A stretch of DNA of 64,000 bases from the NCBI GenBank assembly GCA_030037705.1, contig JASHQE010000039.1, positions 37,468 through 101,467 on the forward strand. Reading direction: 5' to 3'. This DNA comes from Acidobacteriaceae bacterium. Its GTDB lineage: Bacteria; Acidobacteriota; Terriglobia; Terriglobales; Acidobacteriaceae. The notes under the pieces are model-generated. The model searched no databases. It worked only from the letters and a program-made list of their open reading frames with translations, and was not told the DNA's origin. This document shows positions 1-9,658 of this stretch, piece by piece. How positions within the stretch are numbered: the stretch's first letter is position 1; each line of letters begins with the position of its first letter. The translations under genes were made by a program, and so were the position numbers.

Positions 1-722
1 ATTCGGTCATTGCAGTCAGTCAATCGGTGGCCGAGACGATGGCGAAACGGGGAATTGTCAGAAGTAAGATACGGGTTGTCCTCAATCGGACGCTCGGAAG
101 CCGGCGCAGTTCAGAACTGATCGACGTTGCACCTGCGAATCTGAAGAGGCCATCCATTGTTACCGTCTGCGGCATGACGCAGCGCAAGGGCATTGAAGAG
201 TTGATCATCGCCTTCGAGATGGCCGGCGAAAAACTGCCGGAGGCGCATCTCTACATTGTGGGCGACGGACCGGAACGGGAGAGGTTTGAGCAGCAGGCGC
301 GCCGGTCGAAACTGCGCGATCGGATCCACTTCGAAGGTTTCCAGGCAGTGCCACAGGCCTATATGTTGAGCACCGATGTTTTTGTGCTGGCCTCGCGGCG
401 GGAATCGTTTGGGCTCGTGCTCATCGAGGCGCGCGAGGCTGGCTGCGCGATTGTTGCGACTGATGTCGATGGCATTGCAGAGGCGCTCGATGGCGGCCGC
501 GCCGGGATGCTCGTGCCGCCACAGAATGTGGAAGCTCTGGCAGGTGGGCTGTGCGCAATGCTGGAAGATCGTGACGCACGGAATCTGTGGAAGAGCAGGG
601 CGCGTGAAGGTCTTGCAGAATATCGCGTGAATGTGATGGCCTATGAGGTCCGGCACGTTTATGAAGAGATTGTGCCGGCAGGAAAGTGGCAGGCACCTTC
701 GAGCGTAGCGTGGCTCAAATGA
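1..722 (+). CDS. Glycosyltransferase family 4, C-terminal part (5' end outside window)
   Basis: Frame is open to the window edge (..SVIAVSQSVAETMAKRGI); GT4/GT-B C-terminal motifs VGDGPERERFEQ, ESFGLVLIEAREAGCAIVATDVDGIAE. Confidence 0.85.
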   Translation, partial: SVIAVSQSVAETMAKRGIVRSKIRVVLNRTLGSRRSSELIDVAPANLKRPSIVTVCGMTQRKGIEELIIAFEMAGEKLPEAHLYIVGDGPERERFEQQARRSKLRDRIHFEGFQAVPQAYMLSTDVFVLASRRESFGLVLIEAREAGCAIVATDVDGIAEALDGGRAGMLVPPQNVEALAGGLCAMLEDRDARNLWKSRAREGLAEYRVNVMAYEVRHVYEEIVPAGKWQAPSSVAWLK

Positions 723-802
723 TGCGAGCGCCATCTGCTGCTTCGTTCCGCGCTGTTTGAGAAATGTGGCCTGAGCAATGTGGTCGACAGCGGAACTCTC
801 CG

Positions 803-2185
803 CTATTGCACAATCCTTATCACCATGGGATGATCGGGAATCTCCACTGCAAACTCAGCTCGGTTTGCATATGTTTTCACCGGATCCGATTGGATCAACG
901 GTTCATAAAGGGCTACACTCCTGGCTTTATGGCTGAGCGTCAGAAGAGCCGGACAGCGCGGATTAACCAGATCGATCTGCGCTTTTTCATCATAGCTCGA
1001 TACCTCCTGCCAAAGCACCAGATCAAATTCTCCAGTGGATTTCTGCAGCAAGAGGTGATGAATATGAGGATCTTTGGAACTAAGCGACCAGGACAATGAG
1101 CCAAGTTGCCGTGGTGTCTCTGTATCTCTCAACTCGGCAATCAGATTCTTGAGCGCGAAGAAAGCCGGTTTTTCCGAACCGTCGGAGCGGATAAGCCCCC
1201 AGTGCAGTTGGAAGTGATTGAGCGCCGGGTCTGCGGCCTCGTCGAGAAATTCGTAGAGGTACGTGCGTGCAATGCCGTTCGCAAAATTTTCAAGGTAGAG
1301 GCGTGGAATATAGCGGGCGGCAGCCGCTTCTGAAATGCCGGGCTGATCGCTGTGATCTTTGATGCCATTGTGATAACCAGTTTCAGTGATCACGATCTTC
1401 TTGGCCCCAGACATCATCCTGGCAAAATCAATCTGCTGGGGAAATATAACCGATGGCTCTTTCGCAGCAGGATAGGGATGAAGGTTGCCTTCATCAACAT
1501 ATGCGCTGATATCGCCGAGATCGGAGGCTTGGCTAGCGAATGCCAGAGAGGGCGCGATGATCTGGATGACGCTTCTATTCGGAAGTGATTGCGCGGCTTT
1601 GAAGATAGCTTGCTGATAGTCGCGATCGACGGATAGCCAGTTGGGTATTTTGCTGATATCGAGTTCGTTGGGCCCTTCGAAAGATTCGATCGTCCGGCCG
1701 GAAAGCTCGTCTATATTCGCGAGCAGCGCAGGGGGCATTTCGCCGAGTTTGCTTCTTGGATCGAGCACGGCATCGAAACGGATGCCGAGTTTACCCAACT
1801 CGATCCACCGGCCATAGAGAGTGCGGTTGTAATCCGCATTCTGGAGATGAGCGCCATCGCGAAGATGGCGGATTCCGAGGCTCTGCAACTCGCGAGAGAT
1901 GAATGAAAAATTTCCATATTGCGTATCAAAGTAATTCAGGTGCGTATTAACGCCAATGCTGTTGACAAAGTCGAAAGCGCTGCGCGCCGTGTCAGGCGCG
2001 GGCGTAATGGATGCTGCGTGTCCAGGCTGCGTAGGGACCGCGTCACCATAGGGATTGCCCGTGATGAGCATGAATGCAAGCAGCGGTGTCATCACACAGG
2101 AAGCAAGCCAGGAAGGACCAGATGGTGATACAAACAATGTTTTCATTTTCGTGAAGCCAACCAAACGAATCATGAGAGCGTCCAA
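803..2185 (-). CDS. Secreted TIM-barrel glycoside hydrolase-like protein
   Basis: 460 aa ORF; N-terminal hydrophobic signal (alternative start MKTLFVSP at 2146); GVNTHLNY, FEGPNELD and VITETGYHNG motifs typical of clan-A-like hydrolases. Confidence 0.6.
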   Translation of the reverse strand: MDALMIRLVGFTKMKTLFVSPSGPSWLASCVMTPLLAFMLITGNPYGDAVPTQPGHAASITPAPDTARSAFDFVNSIGVNTHLNYFDTQYGNFSFISRELQSLGIRHLRDGAHLQNADYNRTLYGRWIELGKLGIRFDAVLDPRSKLGEMPPALLANIDELSGRTIESFEGPNELDISKIPNWLSVDRDYQQAIFKAAQSLPNRSVIQIIAPSLAFASQASDLGDISAYVDEGNLHPYPAAKEPSVIFPQQIDFARMMSGAKKIVITETGYHNGIKDHSDQPGISEAAAARYIPRLYLENFANGIARTYLYEFLDEAADPALNHFQLHWGLIRSDGSEKPAFFALKNLIAELRDTETPRQLGSLSWSLSSKDPHIHHLLLQKSTGEFDLVLWQEVSSYDEKAQIDLVNPRCPALLTLSHKARSVALYEPLIQSDPVKTYANRAEFAVEIPDHPMVIRIVQ

Positions 2186-2387
2186 ATCAACAAGTTATGT
2201 CTGTGCACCAATGCTTTAGATGCGCGTGAAGCGGCGCTGAGACGCTGCGAAAAAAACGTGCAGTGAAAAAGGCGCTGGCTAGACGCGCTCTTTCTTCTGA
2301 AGAGCCTTGAAGCCGAAACCAGAAAAAACTACAACGCGGCTTTGTCGAGTTAACAGGTTTTTAACCTGAAGCCGCGAGGTGAGGTCT

Positions 2388-3041
2388 ATGGGTGACATTC
2401 AGGTTGTATTGGCGGACAATCAGCCGCTTACTCTCTCCGGTTTGCGCAGCGCTGTAGCAGATCACGCCGACATCCAGGTGCTTGCAGAGTGTGAAAATCG
2501 TGAGCGGCTCATGGACGCGGTGCGACATCACAGCCCGGATGTCCTGCTGGTGAGTACAGAGATTCTTCAGGAGGAACTTGGCGTGCTTGAGCGTCTCGTC
2601 ACGGAGATGGAATCGACGCGCGTGATTGTTTTGACGAGCCGCAAAGATCCCGATTTTCTTGAGGGAGCGCTGCGCTGCGGAGCCAGGGGAATCTTTCAGC
2701 GTGAGTGGCCTGTCCAGCAGATACCGGTGGCCATTCGTAAAGTAACGAGCGGCGGAGTGTGGCTTGAGCAAACAGTTGCGGAGAAGGTGCTCGAGGAAAT
2801 TCTGAACCGGCGCAAGGCACCGGATCTGGATGAGCAGAAGATTACGAGCCTGACTGCGCGCGAACGCGAAGTGATTGGGCTCATCTGCGAGGGGCTCCGC
2901 AATAAGGAGATTGCCAGCCGCCTACACATCAGCGGTGCGACGGTTTCACATCATCTGACTTCGATCTTTCGCAAGCTGGAGGTCGAGGACAGGACCTCGC
3001 TTGTCATCTACTCCGCAAAACACGGGCTGGCGTCATTCTAG
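2388..3041 (+). CDS. LuxR/NarL-family response regulator with degenerate receiver
   Basis: C-terminal HTH LTAREREVIGLICEGLRNKEIASRLHISGATVSHHLTSIFRKL; receiver-like N-terminus lacks the phospho-acceptor Asp (PDVLLVSTEI). SD-like gaggt precedes ATG 2388. Confidence 0.85.
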   Translation: MGDIQVVLADNQPLTLSGLRSAVADHADIQVLAECENRERLMDAVRHHSPDVLLVSTEILQEELGVLERLVTEMESTRVIVLTSRKDPDFLEGALRCGARGIFQREWPVQQIPVAIRKVTSGGVWLEQTVAEKVLEEILNRRKAPDLDEQKITSLTAREREVIGLICEGLRNKEIASRLHISGATVSHHLTSIFRKLEVEDRTSLVIYSAKHGLASF

Positions 3042-3181
3042 AACAGTTCAGGAAATAGCCGCTCAGGAAACAGCCGCTGATGAGCAGGGCTGCTGCTCTC
3101 TCCGTACAGAGGCGAGACTTGCCCATGGAACGTGGATGAAGTTTGCTGCGGCGCGCAAGCGGGAACCGATTGCGATGCCGA

Positions 3182-3204
3182 AGGCGAGACACCCGGTCTC
3201 GCCT
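3182..3204. terminator. Hairpin between convergent genes (possible terminator, no U-tract)
   Basis: AGGCGAGAC-ACCCG-GTCTCGCCT, 9-bp perfect stem between convergent stops at 3041 and 3225. Confidence 0.4.
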
Positions 3205-3224
3205 CAGAATTGCGCAAGGACTGC

Positions 3225-5225
3225 TTAAGGAATTGAGACAGTGGCCGTGTTCGACGGAACGCTTTCAACTCCGGATGAATCGACGCTTTCCACGATGTAA
3301 TCGTAGGCTTGCCCATTCACGATGTTGTTGTTGTCTGTATACGCCAGTTGCGTGTCGCTCACGGTGCCCATAAGCGTATAAGTTGAGGCGCCGCTCGGCG
3401 ACCGATAGATGTTATAGTTTGCCACCGGATCCGTAGAACTCGTCGGGGCCTGCCAGCTGAGATCAACCACATAAGAAGACGCTACCCCTGTGCCGCTCAG
3501 CGAGATGGTTGCGGTGGGATTGGTGGACGAGTTGCTGCTGACGGTCAATTGTCCAGTGACGGCACCTGCCGCGGTGGGATCGAACTGAACGCTCAGGGTG
3601 GCAGCCTGTGGCGCAGTCAGCGTTAATGGGAAGGTGGCCCCGGAGAACGAAAAGCCGGTCCCGGTGATCGTTACCGAATTGACGGTTACAGGCTGGCCTC
3701 CGGTGGAGCTTAAGGTCACCGTCTGCGTCGTGGGCGTATTCAGATTCACGTTGCCGAAACTGATGCTGGTTGAGTTGATGGTCAATAGCGGCGACGAAGA
3801 GATTGCTTGCAGAGTAAAGGTTGTGGAGACCGAGCCGGCGCTTGCCGTCAAGGTTATGGTTTGCGTGCTCGATACCGAAGAAACGGTTGCCGAAAATGTG
3901 GCGGTGGTTGCGCCCGCTGCCACCGTCACCGAAGCTGGCACCGTTACCGCCGAGTTGTTGCTGGCCAGGTTTACAGTGAATCCGCCGGTCGCGGCTGCCG
4001 CATTCAGCGTTACCGTGCAACTATCGGTACCCGATCCGGTGATGGACGAGCTTGTGCAAGAGAGCCCCGTGAGCACCGGCACGCCTGTGCCGCTCAGGGC
4101 AATGGTTGTGGAAGCTCCGGCCGAGGAGTTGCTGGTCAGAGTCAATTGGCCTGTTGCCGCGCCTGCCGCGGTGGGATCGAACTGCACCGTGAGCATCGTC
4201 GAGCTACCCGAGCTAAGGGTGACCGGGAAGCTAGCTCCGGGAATCGTGAAGCCCGCACCTGATATGGTCGCGGAATTGATGGTCAGGGCTGAGCCTCCTG
4301 AAGAGGTGAGGGTAAGCACCTGCGTGGTCGGCGTATTTACCCCCACGCTTCCGAAGGCTACGCTGGTCGAGCTAACAGTTAGCGATGGACTGGATGTCTC
4401 TGCCTGAAGCGTGAAGGTCTGCGAGGTTCCTCCAGCCGTGGCCGTCAATGTGGCTGACTGGTCGGTGGAGACTGCCGCGACTGTAGCCGTGAAGGTCGCC
4501 GTGGTAGCGCCGGCGGCAACGCTTACCGAGGCTGGCACCGTGACGGCTGCATTGCTGCTGGACAAGGTCACCGTCGTGCCGCTGCTCGGAGCCGCTGTAT
4601 TGAGAGTGACTGTGCAGGAGTCTGTTCCCGGTCCCACGACCGAGCTGTTGGCGCAGGTAAGTGCGCTCGGCGCAGGAGTTACCACCGCAACACCCGTGCC
4701 GCTCAAACTGACCGTCGCGGTGTTGTCGGTGGTCGAATTGGTTGTGACCGTCAACTGCCCGGTCGCTGCGCCCGCAGCGGTCGGATTGAACTGCACGGTC
4801 ACGCTGTAACTGCCGCCGCCCGAGGACAAGATGATGGGCGTGGTGCCCTGGCTAGTTATGGAGAACCCGCTGCCGGTTACGCTCAGATTCGAAATTTGGA
4901 TCGCAGAGGAGCTCAGATTCACGACTGAGACAGTGGCATTGGCTGTGCTGCCGACATTCACGGAACCGAAGCTGACGCTGGTCGGCGAGACCTCGATGGC
5001 ACCCGTGATGGCACCGGCCGCTACCGAGGTTCCCCCACAGCCTGAAAGCGCGAGAGGCAATAACGCCGCAATCAAGAGGAATGCAACAGAAAACCAGCCG
5101 CTACCGTGTGGAATATCGAGGTGGCTTGACGCGCCACGAGACATTCGCCGTGCGTGACCCACGCCAGAACGCACACCACGAACTGCGCACTCAGGGCCCA
5201 CTGGAGGACAAACTAACTCGTACAT
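3225..5225 (-). CDS. Putative lipoprotein with repeated ASH/choice-of-anchor-D domains and C-terminal fibronectin-III domain
   Basis: Lipobox-like LALSGC; three FGSVNVGS...VQFDPTAAGAATGQLT...LSGTGV repeats interleaved with two SCTVTLN..TVPASVTVAAGATTATFTATV repeats; C-terminal VDLSWQAPTSSTDPVANYNIYRS. Start may be 5144. Confidence 0.75.
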   Translation of the reverse strand: MYELVCPPVGPECAVRGVRSGVGHARRMSRGASSHLDIPHGSGWFSVAFLLIAALLPLALSGCGGTSVAAGAITGAIEVSPTSVSFGSVNVGSTANATVSVVNLSSSAIQISNLSVTGSGFSITSQGTTPIILSSGGGSYSVTVQFNPTAAGAATGQLTVTTNSTTDNTATVSLSGTGVAVVTPAPSALTCANSSVVGPGTDSCTVTLNTAAPSSGTTVTLSSSNAAVTVPASVSVAAGATTATFTATVAAVSTDQSATLTATAGGTSQTFTLQAETSSPSLTVSSTSVAFGSVGVNTPTTQVLTLTSSGGSALTINSATISGAGFTIPGASFPVTLSSGSSTMLTVQFDPTAAGAATGQLTLTSNSSAGASTTIALSGTGVPVLTGLSCTSSSITGSGTDSCTVTLNAAAATGGFTVNLASNNSAVTVPASVTVAAGATTATFSATVSSVSSTQTITLTASAGSVSTTFTLQAISSSPLLTINSTSISFGNVNLNTPTTQTVTLSSTGGQPVTVNSVTITGTGFSFSGATFPLTLTAPQAATLSVQFDPTAAGAVTGQLTVSSNSSTNPTATISLSGTGVASSYVVDLSWQAPTSSTDPVANYNIYRSPSGASTYTLMGTVSDTQLAYTDNNNIVNGQAYDYIVESVDSSGVESVPSNTATVSIP

Positions 5226-6134
5226 CTCTACGCCTCAAAAAAAATTCAGGGCAACTGAGAGTTCTGCAAGTTCAAAACTTCACTTTGTTAATACTCACTG
5301 GAGTATAACACGGTTCGATCCTGTCAAATTACCGAGGTTGGTTACCGCAGTGCAACTTTCATGTTATGTCGCGTATTTGAATGAATATAATCGGTTTATC
5401 TCAATCTAAACAGCAATTTCCTGGGGGAAATCTAACCTTTTTTGAGGCTGAAATCGAGAAAAAATAAAAAGAAGGCGAAAACTGGTAACTGAGTAAGTGG
5501 TTACTCATGCGCTATATCCAGAAAGGTTCTTCTGCGACTTAATAGCCAGAATTATTCTTCCTAATTCTCTCTTCTACAGCAGGGCAGAGGCGCACAGGCC
5601 GCAAAACAGGCACGCATTCTCGAGTGACTTATTGCGGATTACCCGTGTGTATTACGGAAGTTCCATTGACACTGATGGTTCTTGCAAGGATGATAAATGC
5701 ACTATAGGAAAGACGCGGTCCACAATGCTTTCCTACGCTGCGAAAAAAGAAAATCAAAGGACAGCGTATGAGTTTGACTGGACATTGGGCCGTTCGATGG
5801 GACATAACTATCCGCTCTGTGCAACCGGAGCGGTTTAGGTGCTCATACACTTACGAATGCAGAATTTGTTCTACCGGTGGCAACAGAAGCCGCTTATTGG
5901 CCGCTACCGCAAACAGAGATTGGCTATGAGCATCGTATCGACGAATCCGTTGAGACGATGACTTGCATGTCGCTCCTGTAATTGCACAGTCCAGCATGAA
6001 ATATAAAAGTGGACGACACCCTGATCCGCTTGGATGAGGGCAGTGCTTGCGTTGAATGGCGGCTATCCCAACGGGCCCAGAAATCAGTTCTTGTCCGATG
6101 GTAAGCCTGCGGAAGACTTTACTGAAGGTGCCTT

Positions 6135-7655
6135 GTGAGTCCATTTTTGCTTGTTTTAGCCCTGGTTCAAAGTGCCGAGACGCGCGCATTCGTAAAAAGA
6201 GTTCTTGAGAGCGCTGGTCATCGAGTCATCGAAGCGGACGGATACCAGCAAACTCAATTGCTTTTGAGCAATGGCCTTTCACCCGACCTCCTGTTGCTTG
6301 CGTGTTCTCCTGCCAACTCGACTGAAATGTCTCAATGCCAACGGCTCTTGAGGAGCGTTCCGGCTGACCGCGTCTGTCTGGTTGCGGGAGTCGGCGAAGA
6401 CAAACTGCGGACGGAAGCTCGCGCACTTGGCATCAGACAGATTCTGTCGAATCCGGTTACGCGTTGCGAGATTGAATCCATGATGGAGAGTCTGAGTCAA
6501 GCGCAAGAGAGGCCTCTCGCGCCTGATTCGGTTCTAGCTTCTTCTGCAACGGCAAATGTGCGCGAGCTTGAAGCTTCGATAGACATGCCCGCGCTGCCCT
6601 ACATCGAAGAATTAGGCGGCGATCATTTCTTTCTTGCGGCGTCTCCAAAGATGCTGGAGATCCATCGCCAAGTGAAGCTGCTCGCGGAGACCGATGTGAA
6701 CGTGCTGATCCTGGGCGAGAGCGGCACGGGAAAAGAGGTCATCGCTCAGTTGATTCACCGGAATTCGCAAAGAGCGAACGATAAGTTCCTGAAGGTGAAT
6801 TGCGCGGCGCTGCCGGCTGACTTGCTGGAAAGCGAGCTCTTCGGGCACCGTCAGGGAGCTTTCACTGGAGCCATCAAGGACCAGCCGGGCAAGTTCGAAC
6901 AGGCGAACGGTGGCACGCTGCTGCTCGACGAAATCGGCGAAATCGGCGTACAGATCCAGGCCAAGCTCCTGCACGTGCTGCAGGACGGGCAGTTCACCCG
7001 CCTGGGCGGGCAAACGTGCACCAAAGTGAACGTAAGAGTTCTCGCCGCCACCAATATCCAGATGGACAGTGCATTAGTCGAGAAGACCTTCCGGGAAGAT
7101 CTTTATTACCGTCTGAGTGTGTTCACGATTCATGTTCCTCCGCTGCGAGAGCGGCGCGAAGAGATTCCCTACTTGATGGAGGAGACGATCCGTCGAGCGC
7201 CGGCTGCGATGAAGGGCCGCGCGGCAAGTGTGCTTTCTTCACGCTTGCTTGATGCGGCACTGCTCTACGACTGGCCGGGCAATCTGCGCGAACTGAGGAA
7301 TTTTGTGATCCGCACGATCATCATGCGCGACCCGGAGGCCGCAGCGCGCGAGTTGGAATCTAAAGTCGAAGGGCCATGCGGAGCATTTCAGGCAAGCTGC
7401 GCCAGCACAAAATCGCTTCAGGGCTTGGGAATGAGATCGGTTGTGCGCGATCTCAAGGAACGGACCGAAATGCAGATGATTCAAGATGCGCTGGAGATTT
7501 CCCGCTGGAATCGCCGCAAGGCTGCGCAATCGCTCAATATCAGTTATCGGGCTCTGCTCTATAAGATTCAGCAGCATCGCCTAACGCCAAGAACGGATAG
7601 AGATATGAATGGAGAATCTGGCGTCAACTATTCCGTCGAGAACAGCGCGACATAA
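6135..7655 (+). CDS. Sigma54-interacting transcriptional regulator with pseudo-receiver (PrsR-like)
   Basis: AAA+ domain with GESGTGKE, intact GAFTGA, GGTLLLDEIGEI; Fis-type HTH NRRKAAQSLNISYRALLYKI; N-terminal receiver fold without catalytic residues. Confidence 0.85.
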   Translation: MSPFLLVLALVQSAETRAFVKRVLESAGHRVIEADGYQQTQLLLSNGLSPDLLLLACSPANSTEMSQCQRLLRSVPADRVCLVAGVGEDKLRTEARALGIRQILSNPVTRCEIESMMESLSQAQERPLAPDSVLASSATANVRELEASIDMPALPYIEELGGDHFFLAASPKMLEIHRQVKLLAETDVNVLILGESGTGKEVIAQLIHRNSQRANDKFLKVNCAALPADLLESELFGHRQGAFTGAIKDQPGKFEQANGGTLLLDEIGEIGVQIQAKLLHVLQDGQFTRLGGQTCTKVNVRVLAATNIQMDSALVEKTFREDLYYRLSVFTIHVPPLRERREEIPYLMEETIRRAPAAMKGRAASVLSSRLLDAALLYDWPGNLRELRNFVIRTIIMRDPEAAARELESKVEGPCGAFQASCASTKSLQGLGMRSVVRDLKERTEMQMIQDALEISRWNRRKAAQSLNISYRALLYKIQQHRLTPRTDRDMNGESGVNYSVENSAT

Positions 7656-8134
7656 CCAACACCGATTGCTGTTTACAAGTAGGAACTTTTGGCTGACTAA
7701 CCGGGACTAATTTGTCGTTACGCACATCGCTGCCAGCAGCGAGTGTGCGTTCCAGTCGCTTCACTCCTGAAACGAGTGCTGCCTAAGCTGTGTCTGCGCG
7801 AGTGGATAAGGAGGATTGTTTTGCGGATGAACGAAAAAATCCTGCGCGCAACCCGTTGGCAGTTAGGCGATAAACAGAAAGAAGGCGGTGTCGGATTGAC
7901 AGGAGAAGTGAAACGCTATGCACACATTGAACACGAAGTATGCAAAGCTTTGCAGAGTTATAGCCAGGCGCGGAAGAGATAGCGGCGCCATTACTCGAAA
8001 ATGCCCTAAAAAATGAAGACAGAACCCAGTGAATCGATTCGAAGTAAGTTCATCGTGATTTTACCTGCGATCCATATTTTGGCGAGATGCGTGCAGTAAC
8101 TTGGAACAGAACACTTTAACTCCGTCGGAGAACC

Positions 8135-9166
8135 ATGCCCGCTGAATTGCACCAGGGCTTTCAAATAGATCCTGCAGATTTGCCAAGTGAAGCGGTCGTT
8201 TTTGGCAATACCGCAGCGATGCTTGAAGTGCGTGACAAGATCGAGTGCGCGCGGGAAGGCGATTTTCCCGTGCTTCTGCAGGGAGAGAGCGGAACAGGCA
8301 AGGATTTGCTTGCGCGGTATCTGCATCTGCGGTCAGGGCGGCGTGAAGGGCCATTTGTAAAGCTAAGTTGCGCGGCTGTCGCTCCAGGCCTGCTGGAAGG
8401 CGAGCTGCTCGGATACGAAGAGGGCGCCGCTCCGGGAACGGACGAGATCCGGTGCGGGTTAGTCGAGATTGCAAGTGGCGGCACTCTGTTTCTGGATGAG
8501 ATTGGACAGATGAGTTGGACGCTGCAGAGAAAGCTCCTCCATTTGTTGCAGAATGGCCGCTATTTTCGGGTTGGAGGGCGTGAGGAGCGGCAAGCGCAGG
8601 TCCGCATTGTTTGCGCAACAAACGTTAATTTGGCAAAGGCCATCGAGAAAGGAACCTTTCGGCGCGACCTGTTCCATCACATGGGAGTTATGTATCTACG
8701 CCTCTCGCCATTACGCGAGCGCAAAGAGGATATTCCTCAACTGTGGGATTTCTTTGCGGAGAAACTGGCGAGAAAATTCGGAAAGCAGGCTCCTCAATTG
8801 ACGCCCGAGGTGCTGCAGGTTCTGGAGCAGTGGAATTGGCCGGGCAATCTGTGCGAGCTGGAGAATTGCATCGCGAGGGTCATCATTTTGGGGGACGAAG
8901 AAGGGATTGGTGAGGAACTCCGGCGCCAGGCGGCGTTTACGAGCGCGATGGAGGGTCAACCGGAGAGGGGTTGGCGTTCTAAGAGCGTCTTGCGCCCGGC
9001 AGCGGCGGATGCGGTAATTTTGCAGGTTCTGCAGGCTAACCGTTGGAACCAGCGAAAAACGGCCGGGGAGCTGAAACGGAGCTACCGCTCGCTGCTCTAT
9101 AGGTTGAGAAACTCGGGTGTACTGCAGCGGCCAAGAAGCCGCCGGGGATTTTCACGTCCGGAGTGA
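8135..9166 (+). CDS. Sigma54-type AAA+ regulator, no receiver, degenerate GAFTGA loop
   Basis: Walker A GESGTGKD, Walker B GGTLFLDEIG, HTH NQRKTAGELKRSYRSLLYRL; loop reads GAAPGT instead of GAFTGA. Confidence 0.8.
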   Translation: MPAELHQGFQIDPADLPSEAVVFGNTAAMLEVRDKIECAREGDFPVLLQGESGTGKDLLARYLHLRSGRREGPFVKLSCAAVAPGLLEGELLGYEEGAAPGTDEIRCGLVEIASGGTLFLDEIGQMSWTLQRKLLHLLQNGRYFRVGGREERQAQVRIVCATNVNLAKAIEKGTFRRDLFHHMGVMYLRLSPLRERKEDIPQLWDFFAEKLARKFGKQAPQLTPEVLQVLEQWNWPGNLCELENCIARVIILGDEEGIGEELRRQAAFTSAMEGQPERGWRSKSVLRPAAADAVILQVLQANRWNQRKTAGELKRSYRSLLYRLRNSGVLQRPRSRRGFSRPE

Positions 9167-9658
9167 TTTACCGGAGAACGGAAGCGCTGACCTGTTTGTG
9201 CGGTTTGGGCTCAGATTGCGAGAGGGGCAGCACAGATGGTACTGCGGCATGCGGGGTGAATGCGGGCAGCGGTAACGGCTCGAAGTTACCGGCGCGAGGG
9301 CAAAGAAACAGAGGACAGTGGCTTTGCCGGGGGATTGGGATTAAATGGGCGATGAAAGCCTATCACGTGCATTTGGAAGCTGTTACCAGTGCATATTGGA
9401 AGAGTTACCAGGGGTTCAGGACGCTAGCACAAACCGGGAATTGTCACTCCCCGGTCGGGTCTAAGATTTTGAAATAGGGAAGATGTGCTCCAGTATCGGG
9501 ATACCCTTACCGGCCGGTGCAGGCATGTTAGAGCGTGAGGCGCTCGACGTGTGAGGAGCTTAGAAAGAAAATGGGTCTGTGACCCACAGGGCGAAGCTAT
9601 GTCTAGGCGGCTTCATTGGAAGAGAACCGCATACCTGCGGAAGAGGTGAGAAAACGGC

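Noticed and set aside
3598-4407. 269-aa + strand ORF antisense to the ASH-repeat gene
   Set aside because: Low-complexity V/A/T-rich translation from the complement of a repeat protein; no family motif. The minus-strand reading has clear domains.
5497-5838. 113-aa + strand ORF in the AT-rich gap
   Set aside because: No signal, domain or clear RBS; codon usage unlike its neighbours. Kept only as a note.
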